Below are positions 9,999 through 19,880 of a stretch of 64,000 bases of DNA, one piece after another; position 1 is the stretch's first letter, and every line of letters starts with the position of its first letter. Location of the stretch: NCBI RefSeq assembly GCF_013002705.1, contig NZ_JABEND010000001.1, positions 124,001 to 188,000 on the forward strand, read 5' to 3'. The position numbers and the translations under genes were made by a program. This DNA is from Nakamurella aerolata (lineage in GTDB: Bacteria; Actinomycetota; Actinomycetes; Mycobacteriales; Nakamurellaceae). The notes under the pieces were generated by a model. That model saw nothing but the letters and a program-made list of their open reading frames with translations. It had not been told where the DNA came from and did no database searches.

Positions 9999-10928
9999 TC
10001 AATCAGCATGGCGTGGCTCGGCGCGGCGGCCGAGCTCCCGGCAGCGCTGCAGAAAGTCGGCGAGCACACCGGACAGCCGCCGGTTGCCGTCCGTCACGAC
10101 GAACGTTGCCAGGCTCAACGGGCGAGCCTTTTTGCCGACCTCGACCGGCCGGAAGGCGACGCCGGGAATGGCCAGCGTGTCTGCGTGCGAGGCGTAAAAG
10201 ACCGTCCAACTCGGCGGCCCGATGGCCAGTTCCGCGAACGCTTCGTGCAGGGCCGCGCCGAACTCGCCGGCGATCACCGGTTCGAAGCCGGAGACCGCTG
10301 CCGCTTGCTGCACCGCCTGGTACAGGTCGGGGTTGTGGTGCGCCGGCGCGATCCGCAGCGGCAGGCCGGCAAGTTCGCCGAACGGGATCCGCCGCCGGCC
10401 GGCGAGGGGGTGTGCGGAAGGCAGCGCCACCAGCAGCTCGTCGGTCCAGACGTGGGTGAAATCGAACTCGTCGGTGGCGCGGCTGTCACCGCGCACCACC
10501 GCTGCGTCCAACGTGCCGGACCGCACCTGGTGCAGCCGAGTGCTCACGTCGGAGTAGTTGAGCTGCAAGGTGATCGGCGGATCGGCGCGCTGACAGCTGT
10601 GCACCAACTCGCTGACCCGGGCGCCGAGTCCGGCGCTGGTCCCGAGCCGGACCAGCCGTTCCTGCCGGCCTGAGAGCGCCCGCATCTCGGCCACCGCGGT
10701 GGTCTCCGCGTCCAGCACCTGCTGCGCCAACGGCCGGAACCGTTCACCGGCGTCGGTCAGCCGGACCGTGCGGTGTGAGCGATCCAGCAGTGGCACACCG
10801 AGTTCACGTTCCAGCCGTGACACCTGCTGGCTGACCGCCGACGGCGCCACCCGCAGCCGCTCGGCGGCGCGGCCGAAGTGCAGCTGGTCTGCCACCTGCA
10901 GGAAGTACCGCAGCTGGCGCAGTTCCAC
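9999..10928 (-). CDS. LysR family transcriptional regulator
   Basis: DNA-binding regulator with an N-terminal winged helix-turn-helix (ELRQLRYFLQVADQLHFGRAAERL, then APSAVSQQVSRLERELG) and a C-terminal periplasmic-binding-like effector domain. GTG 10928 is chosen: on the minus strand GGAGG sits 4 bases before it and homologs start with MELRQLRYF. ATG 10949 would add seven residues. The effector is unknown. Three exact 15-bp repeats lie just upstream of the start. It probably controls the oxidoreductase downstream and/or the divergent hydrolase. Confidence 0.9.
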   Translation of the reverse strand: MELRQLRYFLQVADQLHFGRAAERLRVAPSAVSQQVSRLERELGVPLLDRSHRTVRLTDAGERFRPLAQQVLDAETTAVAEMRALSGRQERLVRLGTSAGLGARVSELVHSCQRADPPITLQLNYSDVSTRLHQVRSGTLDAAVVRGDSRATDEFDFTHVWTDELLVALPSAHPLAGRRRIPFGELAGLPLRIAPAHHNPDLYQAVQQAAAVSGFEPVIAGEFGAALHEAFAELAIGPPSWTVFYASHADTLAIPGVAFRPVEVGKKARPLSLATFVVTDGNRRLSGVLADFLQRCRELGRRAEPRHAD

Positions 10929-10940
10929 CGCACCTCCGAT

Positions 10941-10985
10941 CCATCGCATTCATATCCATCGCATTCATATCCATCGCATTCATAT
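10941..10985. repeat. Three exact 15-bp tandem repeats at the LysR gene start
   Basis: The unit CATCGCATTCATATC occurs three times head to tail (10941-10955, 10956-10970, 10971-10985), ending 12 bases upstream of the LysR GTG on the minus strand. It is AT-richer than the surroundings and could be an operator or part of the 5' leader. Confidence 0.9.
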
Positions 10986-11166
10986 CGACCGCGCAACCAG
11001 CCGCGCGGCCCCGCCGTGCCGTCGCGCCGCCCGGCCCACCATGCCTGTCGCGCCGGGCCGGCGACGGACCGGCTGCGACGGCCCGGGTCCAACCGGAATC
11101 CGTTCAGCAAACGTGAACGCTGCCTGCACGATATGACGCTGGTTCGACGGCCGGCCCGGCGGCACC

Positions 11167-12057
11167 GTGAAAGCCGTGAACACCGATAACAACCGTCCAA
11201 CGGCCGGCTCCCCAGAGCCGGCTACCGATTTGCCGGACGCCATGGGCAGACAGCACACCGGTGCCGGGACCAGCTACCTGCGGGCAGGTACCGGGCCTGG
11301 CCTTGTGCTGCTGCACGGCACCGGCGCCAACGCGGGGATGTGGGAGCCGCTGCTGCCCCGCTGGTCGCCGTCCCACACCGTCGTCGCACCCGACTTCACC
11401 GGTGCTGAACCCGATCGAGCCGACGCTGCACCCGGCCGGGGCGAGCCACCGCTCACCCTGGCCGGCCTGGCCGCACAGGCACTGGACGCCGCCGACCATG
11501 CCGGCTTGGCGACCTTCGACCTGGTCGGGCATTCGCTCGGTGCCGCGGTGGCCGCCGAACTCGCGGCGACCGCACCGAACCGAGTGCGCAGCCTGGTGCT
11601 GCACGCCGGCTGGGTCCGCACCGACCCGCGGCAGTTGGCCGAGTTCGACTGGTGGATCCGCCTGTTACGCAACGACATCCAGCATCAGACGCAGCTGTTC
11701 CTTCGCTACCTGCCGTTGCTGGCGTTCGGGCCGGTCTTCTGGTCGGCGGCCACCGTGAGCACCGTTGACGAAATCGTCCCACTGCTGGCCGAGCAGTTCC
11801 GGCCGCGGGCCACCATCCGGCAGATCGAGCTGGACCAGCGGGTGGACCTGACCGATCGACTGGTTGCCATCACCGCCCCCACCTTGGTGCTGACCTCAAG
11901 ACACGACCGGCTGATCGACTGCGCGAGTCAGCGCGCGTTGGTCGAGGGCATCGCCGGGAGCACGCAGGCCGGTTTGGACGCCGGGCATGGTGCGCCGGCC
12001 GAGAACCCGACCGAGTTCGCCCATGCCATCGAGACGTTCTGGAGCCACACCAGATGA
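11167..12057 (+). CDS. Alpha/beta hydrolase
   Basis: 296 residues with the alpha/beta hydrolase fold. The oxyanion strand is LVLLHGTGANAGMWEPLLP. The nucleophile elbow is GHSLGA with Ser123. The likely acid is in SRHDRLID and the catalytic His in AGHGAPAENP near the C terminus. Substrate unknown; carboxylesterase, lipase or C-C hydrolase are all possible. The start GTG 11167 gives a 30-residue leader before the fold, so a later start cannot be excluded. The stop overlaps the ATG of the broken MFS gene, so the two were likely co-transcribed. Confidence 0.8.
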   Translation: MKAVNTDNNRPTAGSPEPATDLPDAMGRQHTGAGTSYLRAGTGPGLVLLHGTGANAGMWEPLLPRWSPSHTVVAPDFTGAEPDRADAAPGRGEPPLTLAGLAAQALDAADHAGLATFDLVGHSLGAAVAAELAATAPNRVRSLVLHAGWVRTDPRQLAEFDWWIRLLRNDIQHQTQLFLRYLPLLAFGPVFWSAATVSTVDEIVPLLAEQFRPRATIRQIELDQRVDLTDRLVAITAPTLVLTSRHDRLIDCASQRALVEGIAGSTQAGLDAGHGAPAENPTEFAHAIETFWSHTR

Positions 12058-13552
12058 CGACAGCAACGAAAGTGGATGCCCGCATCGGTTGGGGCCCAGC
12101 CATTCTGCTCTGCGTCACCGTGCTGCTGGTGCCCGTCGGGCCCCCGGCGCCAGCGTCTCGATTCCCGGCATGGCAGCGGAGCTGCGGGCACCCGCCAGCG
12201 CCAGCAACTGGGTGATCAACGCCTTCATGTTGGCGATCGCCGCGGTGATGGCGGTGGCCGGAGCGCTGGCCGACCGGTTCGGCCGCCGGAGGGTGCTCGC
12301 GGTCGGCCTACTGGTCTTCGTGGCCGGCAACGCGCTGATCGCCACCGCGCCGGCGATCGCCGTCGTCATCGCCGGGCGCGCCGTCTGTGGTATCGGTGCC
12401 GCTGCCATCACCACCGCCGGCTCCGCGCTGCTGTCGAACACCTACTCGGGGCGGCAGCGGAGCACCGTTTTCGCGGTGTTCGGCACCACCATCGGTCTCG
12501 GGCTCGCGTTCGGCCCGATGCTGTCCGGGCTGGCGATCGCTGCGGTCGGTGGCTGGCGGTGGCTGTACGTGCTGTACGCCCTGGTTGCGGTGCCGCCGCT
12601 GGTGCTGCTGCGTCGGGTGCTGCCGCGGGAGAGCCCTGCGGCCGCCGGCCGTTTCGACATGGTCGGCGCGCTGGTGCTCACCACCGCGCTGACAGCGTTC
12701 ATGATCGGGGTGTCGCTCGGGCCCGATCTTGGTTGGCTGCACTGGTTCCCGTTGACGATGCTGGCGCTGGCAGTTGCCGCAGTGCTGGTCTTCACCCGGG
12801 TGGAGCGCACGGCTGCGCACCCCTTGGTCGAGCTGAACCTGTTGCGGGTACGACAATTCCGCGCCGTGTGCCTGACGGTCACGTTGGGCGCCTTCGGCTT
12901 CGTCTCGCTGGTGTTCACCCTCGGGGTGTTCCTGTCGGTGGCTCACCACGCGGGGGCGCTGGCCACCGGCGCCATGTTGCTGGCGCTCACCGGGCCGACC
13001 CTGCTGGTGCCGCTGCTGATCGGCCGATTGGCGCATCGGATCCCGCTGCGCCGGTTGCTGACGCTGTCCATGCTGGTGGTGGCGGTCGGCTGCGGCTGGC
13101 TGGCGCTCATCGGACCGGGGCGGCCGCTGGGAAGGACGGCCGCACCGATGGCGGTGATCGGCGCCGGGTTCGGCCTGTCGCTGACCGTGCTCGACGGCGC
13201 GGCGCTGGCCACCGTCCCAGCGGACCGGGCCGGGATGGCGGCCGGGGTGTTCAATACGGTCCGCCTCGGCACCGAGTCGGTGGCCGTGGTGGTGACGGCC
13301 ATCGTCGGTACGGTCACGACCGCACGGGTGGGCCGCTCGGCCGCCGCCGACCTGCTGGCTGGGCGTCCCGCCGCGGGGGCGGCCGGAGTTGCCGGTTACG
13401 CCGCCGGCTGGCAACTCGCGCTGGGTGTGGTTGCGCTGCTGTGTCTTGGGGGCGCCGGCTGCATCTGGCAGTTGCTCCGACCGGCGCTGCCCGCTGCGGA
13501 ACCGCGCCCCGTCGTGGCCGCGCCGGAGCGCCCTGTCGATCAGTTGAACTGA
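12054..13552 (+). pseudogene. MFS drug-exporter-like transporter (DHA2 type), frameshifted in TM1
   Basis: ATG 12054 overlaps the hydrolase stop and opens a good MFS first helix (WGPAILLCVTVLLVPVG), but this frame leaves homology at about base 12140. The rest of the transporter (ASVSIPGMAAELRAPASASN, then ADRFGRRR, and about 12 further helices to the stop at 13552) lies one frame away. Restoring a single G in the run GGGCCCCC at 12138-12145 joins the two parts as VPVGAPGASVSIPG, so a 1-base deletion is the simple explanation. It could be a real inactivation or an assembly error. An internal start at 12171 would lack TM1. Confidence 0.8.
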
Positions 13553-13627
13553 CCGAAAGTGGCTTCTCGTTCCGCCGCTCCCGCGCGGCGCCGCTGGGGA
13601 TCGGCGGCGAGAAGCCACTTTCGGTCA
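13550..13627. terminator. Large perfect inverted repeat, probable bidirectional terminator
   Basis: 20-bp perfect arms (13550-13569 and 13608-13627) with a 38-base centre that can pair further (13572-13577 with 13602-13607). The left arm contains the TGA stop of the MFS gene. It lies between convergent genes (MFS and NYN nuclease), as a two-way terminator should. Arm length and perfection are unusual and may mark a dispersed repeat. Confidence 0.7.
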
Positions 13628-13656
13628 TTTGACCTCGGCACCGGGGTGCGGTCCGG

Positions 13657-14079
13657 TCAGGAGGGCAGCTGGCCGAGCAACCGGCCGGGCGACAGCACGG
13701 TGGCGCCGACGGCACGCACCCGGGCGATCAACCCGCGGTCGGCGGTCACTACCGTGGTCGGATGCCCTGCCGCGGTGAGGGTTTCGGCCTGCCGGACTAT
13801 CTCGTCGTCGCCGGAGGCGGGCGCGTGCACCACCACCGGGCGGCCATCGGGGTCCGCATCGACACCGCGTTTGGCCGCGCCCTCATAGACCACGACGACC
13901 GTGCCGTAGGGCAACGACGCCGCGGCCAGCCGCTGGTTGAGGCGTCCGGCCGCGCCGGCCCGGTCCCGCCACCAGCCGTCCGCGCGGGAGCCGATGACGT
14001 TCGCCGCGTCCACCACCAGCGCCGAGTCGTGGCTGCCGGCACCCGATTCGCCGTCCGGCGTGGGTGATTGCTCGCTCAC
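13657..14079 (-). CDS. NYN domain (PIN-like) putative RNase
   Basis: 140 residues. The NYN/PIN-like core is visible: LVVDAANVIGSRADGWWRDR with the first acidic metal ligand, a middle GDDEIVRQAE, and VVTADRGLIARVRAVGA near the end. Proteins of this type are predicted metal-dependent RNases in RNA processing. GTG 14079 is preferred because AAGGAG lies 6 bases upstream on the minus strand; the longer frame (to 14127) adds non-conserved residues. It lies divergent to ribF. Biological substrate unknown. Confidence 0.75.
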   Translation of the reverse strand: MSEQSPTPDGESGAGSHDSALVVDAANVIGSRADGWWRDRAGAAGRLNQRLAAASLPYGTVVVVYEGAAKRGVDADPDGRPVVVHAPASGDDEIVRQAETLTAAGHPTTVVTADRGLIARVRAVGATVLSPGRLLGQLPS

Positions 14080-14269
14080 CACGGTCTCCTTCGATCGCTG
14101 GGGCCGGTCCGACGCCGCCCGCTGCACCAGCCTCGCACGGTCACCCGCGCCGTGCCCCTCGCGCTATCAGGTCGCGGCGAATCGGCAGCAGCAGGCCCGG
14201 CTCCGAGCGGAACGACGCGCGGTGCAGACTGGTCGGGTGGCTGAGGGACGTCGACGGGAAGGGTTGCCG

Positions 14270-15472
14270 GTGCAGCGCTGGCGCGGATTCGACCAGATAC
14301 CCCCGGGCTGGGGCCGCTGTGTGCTCACCATCGGGGTCTTCGACGGGATGCATCGCGGGCACCAGGCGTTGGTCAGGGCCGCGGTGGCGCGCGGCAAGGA
14401 GCTACAGCTTCCGGTGGTCTTGATGACCTTCGACCCGCACCCGAGCGAGGTGGTGCGCCCCGGCTCGCATCCCGCGCAGCTCACCACCCTGCGGCGGCGG
14501 GCCGAGTTGGCCGACGAACTCGGCGTCGATGTGTTCTTCGTGCTGCCGTTCAGCCCGGCCATGCAGCAGACCCCGCCGGAAACCTTTGTGCACGACCTGC
14601 TGGTGGACCGGCTGCACATGGCCGCGGTGCTGGTCGGCGAGAACTTCCGGTTCGGGCACAAGGGCGCCGGCAACCTGGAGTTGTTGCGGCGCTTGGGGTC
14701 CCGGTTCGGATTCACCGCGGAAGGAATAGGTCTGGTCGTGGAGCAGGAACCGGCAGCGGACAACGATGCCGTCAGCACACCCGGCGCGCCGGACGGCGCC
14801 GTCGCGACCGAACCGCAGGCAGAGCAGCGGTCCGCACCCCGCGCCGAACACCCGGCCGCACCCCGCGCCGAGCACCCGACCGAACCGCCTGAGCTGCCGA
14901 TCACCAGCACCTACGTGCGGGCCAACGTCGACGCCGGCGACGTCACCGCGGCCGCTGCCGCCCTCGGCCGGCCGCACCGGCTGGAAGGTGTGGTGGTGCA
15001 CGGCGAGGGCCGCGGCGGTGCTTCGCTGGGCTATCCGACCGCGAACCTGCACACCGCCGAACATGCGGCGATCCCTGGCGACGGCGTGTATGCCGGTTGG
15101 TTCGTGCTGGGCAGCAAGCGTTATCCCACGGCCATCTCGGTGGGCAGCAACCCGACGTTCTCCGGCACCGCCCGCACCGTCGAAGCATTCGTGCTCGACG
15201 AGTCGGCCAACTACTACGGACGGCGGGTGGCGCTGGAGTTCGTGGCGAAGCTGCGCGATCAGATCGCCTTCGACTCCGTCGAGGCCCTGATCGACCAGAT
15301 CGGCAAGGATGTCGACCGCACCAGACAGATTCTCGGAGTGCCGGCATCGGTCGTGAAACCATCGACGGACCGGGCACCCGAGCCGGGGGAGCGGGCCGCC
15401 GGCGGCGAACCAGCCGGCCGGAGTAGCGGCACGCCGTCCGGCCCAAGCCAGTCCGGACCAAGCCCGTCATGA
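14270..15472 (+). CDS. ribF: Bifunctional riboflavin kinase / FAD synthetase
   Basis: Phosphorylates riboflavin to FMN and adenylates FMN to FAD. The N-terminal FAD synthetase domain has the nucleotidyltransferase motif TIGVFDGMHRGHQ (about residues 21-33) and MTFDPHPSEVV. The C-terminal kinase domain has GYPTANL and ISVGSNPTF. GTG 14270 fits the usual RibF start (VQRWRG) and has GGGAAGGG 6 bases upstream. The protein is 400 residues instead of about 310-330. A Pro/Ala/Glu linker of about 45 residues, containing the twice-repeated APRAEHP, separates the domains, and a Ser/Gly/Pro tail is added. The stop overlaps the next ATG. Confidence 0.93.
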   Translation: MQRWRGFDQIPPGWGRCVLTIGVFDGMHRGHQALVRAAVARGKELQLPVVLMTFDPHPSEVVRPGSHPAQLTTLRRRAELADELGVDVFFVLPFSPAMQQTPPETFVHDLLVDRLHMAAVLVGENFRFGHKGAGNLELLRRLGSRFGFTAEGIGLVVEQEPAADNDAVSTPGAPDGAVATEPQAEQRSAPRAEHPAAPRAEHPTEPPELPITSTYVRANVDAGDVTAAAAALGRPHRLEGVVVHGEGRGGASLGYPTANLHTAEHAAIPGDGVYAGWFVLGSKRYPTAISVGSNPTFSGTARTVEAFVLDESANYYGRRVALEFVAKLRDQIAFDSVEALIDQIGKDVDRTRQILGVPASVVKPSTDRAPEPGERAAGGEPAGRSSGTPSGPSQSGPSPS

Positions 15473-16722
15473 CCCCGTCCGTCCTGCCAACGCAGGCCCG
15501 GTTCACCCTCAGCGGCGGGTTGGTGTTCGACGGCGAGTCCGAGCAGCCGGTGCAGACGTCGGTGCATGTTGTCGACGGCGCCATCGCCGGCCTCGGCGAC
15601 GGTCTGCCCACCGCCGACCAGACCATCGACGTCACCGGCAAGCTGATCGCCCCCGGCCTGATCGACGCCCACTTCCATGCCTACGGCGTCAGCCTGTCCG
15701 GCCAGCAGATCGACGCCACCGCCCCTGGATACCTGGCCTTGCAGGCGGCCCGCCGGTTGAGCGCGGCGCTGCGGCGCGGCTTCACCACCGTCCGGGACGT
15801 GGCCGGCGGCGACCCGTGGTTGGCGAAGGCCGTCACCGACGGGCTCATCGACGGCCCTGAGTACCTGTACACCGGTCCGGCGCTCAGCCAGACCGGCGGC
15901 CACGGCGACGCCCGCCCGGCGCTGGTGGCCGGGCCGGGCGATCCGGCGCCGGCCGCAGCGGATTGCTGCGGCGCCGGCGGTTCCGGCGTGATGGGTGAGG
16001 TGGTCGACGGCGTCGACGCGCTGCGGCGCGCCGTCCGCGAGCGCTTCCGCCGGGGCGCGCATGCCATCAAGATCATGGCGTCCGGCGGGGTCATCTCACC
16101 GACCGATCCGCTGCGGATCCCGCAGTACTCACCGGACGAGATCGCTGCCGTGGTCGCCGAGGCGCAGCGACGCGGCAGTTATGTGGCGGCGCACGCCTAC
16201 TCGCCCGCGGCGATCGCGGCCTGCCTCGACGCCGGCGTTCGGTCGATCGAGCACGGCAACCTGCTGGACGCCGCCACCGCCGAGCGGATGGCGCAGACCG
16301 GCGCGTTCCTGGTGCCGACCCTGGTCACCTACGACGCCATGGCCCGCCGCGGCACCGACTTCGGCATGACGGTGGCCGCCCTGGCCAAGAACGCCGAAGT
16401 CCTCGACCATGGCCGGACCGCGATCGAACTGGCTGCGGCGCAAGGGGTTCGGGTCGGATTCGGTACCGATCTGATGGGTCCGCTGGACAGCGAGCAATCC
16501 GCGGGGCTGCGGTTGCAGTCCGACGTCACCGGCGTGGCCGCGACGCTGCGCTCGGCCACCGGTGTCAACGCCCGGCTGCTGAACCGCGACGATCTCGGGC
16601 GCATCCGGCCCGGCGCCAGGGCCGACCTTGTGGTGTTCGACGGCAACCCGTTCCAGACCGCCGAGGTGCTGTGGTCGCCACCGTTGGCCGTCTACCGGGC
16701 GGGCCGGCCGGTCGCGCAGTGA
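15469..16722 (+). CDS. Amidohydrolase (imidazolonepropionase/prolidase-like)
   Basis: 417-residue metal-dependent hydrolase of the amidohydrolase superfamily. Binuclear-site ligands are all visible: DAHFH (H68, H70), the carboxylated-lysine candidate K201 in AIKIMASGG, H242 in AAHAYS, H262 in SIEHGN and D334 in GTDLMG. This set matches the Xaa-Pro dipeptidase/arginine carboxypeptidase-like branch, but the substrate is not predictable. A cysteine-glycine insert DCCGAGGSG near residue 165 may be a loop. Translationally coupled to ribF by ATGA overlap, which looks incidental to function. Confidence 0.85.
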   Translation: MTPSVLPTQARFTLSGGLVFDGESEQPVQTSVHVVDGAIAGLGDGLPTADQTIDVTGKLIAPGLIDAHFHAYGVSLSGQQIDATAPGYLALQAARRLSAALRRGFTTVRDVAGGDPWLAKAVTDGLIDGPEYLYTGPALSQTGGHGDARPALVAGPGDPAPAAADCCGAGGSGVMGEVVDGVDALRRAVRERFRRGAHAIKIMASGGVISPTDPLRIPQYSPDEIAAVVAEAQRRGSYVAAHAYSPAAIAACLDAGVRSIEHGNLLDAATAERMAQTGAFLVPTLVTYDAMARRGTDFGMTVAALAKNAEVLDHGRTAIELAAAQGVRVGFGTDLMGPLDSEQSAGLRLQSDVTGVAATLRSATGVNARLLNRDDLGRIRPGARADLVVFDGNPFQTAEVLWSPPLAVYRAGRPVAQ

Positions 16723-16782
16723 CCGACCGGGCGGTGGCTCGGCGGCCGCCGCGGTGACGCGGTCGGTGAGGCTCAGCTGCGC

Positions 16783-16791
16783 TGGTAAAGT
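16783..16791 (+). promoter_or_regulatory. Candidate extended -10 promoter for rpsO
   Basis: TGGTAAAGT at 16783-16791 matches an extended -10 element (TGn followed by TAAAGT) in the 251-base gap before rpsO. No convincing -35 box is seen 17 bases upstream. It would give a leader of about 175 bases, in which S15 autoregulation could act; no defined leader structure was recognised. Confidence 0.35.
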
Positions 16792-16973
16792 GGACACTCG
16801 TGCGACTGCGGTCCGTGGCGGTCGCACCAGACATCACTGTCGAACCCGCTGGTCATGCCTGTCGGCATGCGCTGAATGCAGGTGAACGCAGCTGGCGACA
16901 CCTCATCAAGGTGTACGCAGCAGACGCACAGCAGCGGGACTACTCACACGGTACGACTGCAAGGAGCAGCACT

Positions 16974-17243
16974 GTGGCGTTGACCGCCGACCAGAAGAAG
17001 ACGATTCTTACCGAGTACGGCCTGCACGAGGGCGACACCGGTTCCGCCGAGGCCCAGGTGGCTCTGCTGAGCAAGCGGATCTCCGACCTCACCGAACACC
17101 TGAAGACCCACAAGCACGATCACCACTCGCGCCGCGGCCTGATGGCCCTGGTCGGCCGTCGCCGCCGGTTGCTGCGCCACTTGCAGGAGATCGACATCGC
17201 TCGCTACCGCTCGTTGATCGAGCGGCTCGGCCTGCGCCGCTGA
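16974..17243 (+). CDS. rpsO: 30S ribosomal protein S15
   Basis: 89 residues, full length, binds 16S rRNA in the central domain. Conserved sequence: [55 protein letters not shown] 16974 with AAGGAG at 16961-16966; a longer open frame upstream is not coding. Followed by a hairpin and then pnp, the usual rpsO-pnp order. Confidence 0.97.
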   Translation: MALTADQKKTILTEYGLHEGDTGSAEAQVALLSKRISDLTEHLKTHKHDHHSRRGLMALVGRRRRLLRHLQEIDIARYRSLIERLGLRR

Positions 17244-17249
17244 ACCCCC

Positions 17250-17287
17250 ACTCGCCGGGAGCGTCCACCCAGGACCTCCCGGCGAGT
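17250..17287 (+). terminator. Stem-loop after rpsO
   Basis: Inverted repeat with 11-bp perfect arms (17250-17260 and 17277-17287) starting 7 bases after the rpsO stop; the loop can extend pairing (GTCC with GGAC). No U-tract. By analogy with other rpsO-pnp regions this may be a terminator or an RNA-processing hairpin. Confidence 0.6.
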
Positions 17288-17542
17288 CGCGTTCGGCAGC
17301 ACCACCGCTACCACCACAACTGAACAAGTACAAGGCACCACGTTCAACACCTCGCGCTCGCGCATCCGGCTGCACCTTGACGGCCGGTTTTCGGTAGTGG
17401 CCGCCAGGATCCGGCACTCATCGGCTCCGGCGGCTTCGATCGAAGGCCGGCAGCACCGGAGCAGCTGATTCGCCTGGCGGGGCGTAGGACGGGACAACAA
17501 TGCAGCGGCCGAGCACGTCGGCGCTGCTCCCGAAGGAGAAAC
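17288..17542 (+). other. Gap between rpsO hairpin and pnp
   Basis: About 255 bases without a plausible gene. The last 14 bases hold the pnp ribosome binding site (GAAGGAG, 5 bases before the ATG at 17543). No clear promoter pair or further hairpin was recognised. Confidence 0.5.
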
Positions 17543-19876
17543 ATGTCCGACCCCACCGCCTCCAGCGCCACCGCTGTCCTGGACAACGGGCGCTTCGGCA
17601 CTCGCACCATCCGCTTCGAAGCCGGCCGGTTGGCCCAGCAGGCCGCCGGCAGCGTCATGGCCTACCTCGACGACGACACCGTCGTGCTCTCGGCGACCAG
17701 CGCCAGCAAACACCCGAAGGAGCACTTCGACTTCTTCCCGCTCACCGTCGATGTCGAGGAGCGGATGTACGCCGCCGGCCGCATCCCCGGCTCGTTCTTC
17801 CGCCGCGAGGGCCGGCCCAGCGAGGACGCCATCCTCACCTGCCGGCTCATCGACCGCCCGCTGCGCCCGTCGTTCGCCGACGGTCTGCGCAACGAGGTGC
17901 AGGTCGTCATCACCGTGCTGGCGCTGAACCCCGACGTGCTGTACGACGTGCTGGCCATCAACGCCGCCAGCGCCTCCACCCAGATCGCCGGGCTGCCGTT
18001 CTCCGGCCCGATCGCCGGCACCCGGATGGCCCTCATCGCCCAGGGCCAGGAGCCGGCGCAGTGGGTGGCGTTCCCGACCCACAGCCAGCTGGAAGACGCC
18101 GTCTTCGACATGGTGATCGCCGGCCGCGTCGTCGGTGAAGGCCCAGACGCCGACGTCGCGATCATGATGGTGGAGGCCGAGGCCACCGAGCGCACCGTCG
18201 AGCTGGTTGCCGGCGGCGCCACCGCCCCCACCGAAGAGATCGTCGCCCAGGGCATGGAGGCCGCAAAGCCGTTCCTGCGTCAGCTGTGCCAGGCCCAGGA
18301 CGAGCTCGCGGAGCAGGTCAGCAAGGAGACCCGCGAGTTCAAGACCTTCCCGGCTTACACCGACGACGTCTACGAGGCGGTCGCCGAGATCGCCACCGAC
18401 AAGCTGGCCGACGCCATGCGCATCGCCGACAAGGCCGAGCGCGAGCTGCGCACCGTTGAGATCTCCGACGAGGTGCTGGCGGCGCTCAGCGAGCGGTTCG
18501 CCGACCGGGTCGGCGAGATCGGCGGCGCCCTGAAGGCGGTCACCAAAAAGGTGGTGCGCGAGCGCATCATCCGCGACAAGGTGCGCATCGACGGCCGCGG
18601 GCTGGCCGACATCCGGCCGCTGTCCGCGGAGGTCGAGTACCTGCCGCGGGTGCACGGCAGCGCCCTGTTCGAGCGCGGCGAGACGCAGATCCTCGGCGTC
18701 ACCACGCTGAACATGCTGCGGATGGAGCAGCAGCTGGACACGCTGTCGCCGGAGACCCGCAAGCGCTACATGCACAACTACAACTTCCCGCCGTACTCGA
18801 CCGGCGAGACCGGCCGGGTGGGCTCGCCCAAGCGGCGGGAGATCGGCCACGGGGCGCTCGCCGAGCGCGCCCTGGTTCCGGTGCTGCCGTCCCGCGAGGA
18901 GTTCCCGTACGCCATCCGTCAGGTGTCGGAAGCGTTGGGCTCCAACGGTTCCACCTCGATGGGCAGCGTCTGCGCCTCCACCATGAGCCTGCTCAACGCC
19001 GGGGTGCCGCTGAAGGCACCGGTGGCCGGCATCGCCATGGGCCTGGTCTCCGCCGACGACGAGTCCGGCAAGACCCAATACGTCGCGCTCACCGACATCC
19101 TCGGCGCCGAAGATGCCTTCGGCGACATGGACTTCAAGGTGGCCGGCACCAAGGACTTCGTCACCGCGCTGCAGTTGGACACCAAGCTCGACGGCATCCC
19201 GTCCGAGGTGCTGGGAGCCGCGCTGCAGCAGGCCCACGACGCCCGGCTGACCATCCTCGACGTGATGAACGAGGCCATCGACGCCCCGGACGAGATGAGC
19301 GAGTTCGCCCCGCGCATCACCACCATCAAGGTTCCGGTGGACAAGATCGGCGAGGTGATCGGGCCCAAGGGCAAGATGATCAACTCGATCACCGACGAGA
19401 CCGGCGCCGACCTGTCCATCGAGGACGACGGCACCATCTACGTCTCCGGCTCGGACGCGGCCGCCGTCAACGCCGCGATCGACAAGGTGAACGCGATCGC
19501 CAACCCGCAGCTGCCGAAGGTGGGCGAACGGTTCCTCGGCACCGTGGTGAAGACCACCGCGTTCGGCGCGTTCGTCTCGCTGCTGCCCGGCAAGGACGGT
19601 CTTGTGCACATCAGCAAGCTCGGCGGCGGCAAGCGCATCGGCAAGGTCGAGGACGTGGTGAACGTCGGCGACAAGCTGCAGGTGGAGATCGCCGAGATCG
19701 ACGCCCGCGGCAAGATCTCGCTGGTTCCGGTCGCCGCCGGTGACGACTCCGGCAAGGACGGTGCCGCCAAAGACGGTGCTGCCAAAGACGGTGCCGGTAA
19801 CGACGATGCCGGCAACGGTTCCGCCGACGAGCCGACCGCTGCCGCGGCGGCAAGCACGGCCGGCAGCGAAAGCTGA
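17543..19876 (+). CDS. pnp: Polyribonucleotide nucleotidyltransferase (PNPase)
   Basis: Phosphorolytic 3'-5' exoribonuclease; in actinomycetes also a source of guanosine tetraphosphate-related activity in some reports. 777 residues. Domains in order: first RNase PH domain with [14 protein letters not shown], helical linker, second RNase PH domain with [14 protein letters not shown] and [17 protein letters not shown] domain (about 592-636, [19 protein letters not shown]), S1 domain (about 661-732, [25 protein letters not shown]). The tail of about 45 residues contains a repeated KDGAAKDGA pattern. ATG 17543 with a good ribosome binding site. Four bases separate the stop from the M16 peptidase start. 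Confidence 0.97.
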   Translation: MSDPTASSATAVLDNGRFGTRTIRFEAGRLAQQAAGSVMAYLDDDTVVLSATSASKHPKEHFDFFPLTVDVEERMYAAGRIPGSFFRREGRPSEDAILTCRLIDRPLRPSFADGLRNEVQVVITVLALNPDVLYDVLAINAASASTQIAGLPFSGPIAGTRMALIAQGQEPAQWVAFPTHSQLEDAVFDMVIAGRVVGEGPDADVAIMMVEAEATERTVELVAGGATAPTEEIVAQGMEAAKPFLRQLCQAQDELAEQVSKETREFKTFPAYTDDVYEAVAEIATDKLADAMRIADKAERELRTVEISDEVLAALSERFADRVGEIGGALKAVTKKVVRERIIRDKVRIDGRGLADIRPLSAEVEYLPRVHGSALFERGETQILGVTTLNMLRMEQQLDTLSPETRKRYMHNYNFPPYSTGETGRVGSPKRREIGHGALAERALVPVLPSREEFPYAIRQVSEALGSNGSTSMGSVCASTMSLLNAGVPLKAPVAGIAMGLVSADDESGKTQYVALTDILGAEDAFGDMDFKVAGTKDFVTALQLDTKLDGIPSEVLGAALQQAHDARLTILDVMNEAIDAPDEMSEFAPRITTIKVPVDKIGEVIGPKGKMINSITDETGADLSIEDDGTIYVSGSDAAAVNAAIDKVNAIANPQLPKVGERFLGTVVKTTAFGAFVSLLPGKDGLVHISKLGGGKRIGKVEDVVNVGDKLQVEIAEIDARGKISLVPVAAGDDSGKDGAAKDGAAKDGAGNDDAGNGSADEPTAAAAASTAGSES

Positions 19877-19880
19877 CCGG

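Noticed and set aside
12138-12145. Programmed ribosomal frameshift in the MFS gene
   Set aside because: No slippery heptamer with downstream structure of the known kind, and membrane transporters are not known to use one at this place.
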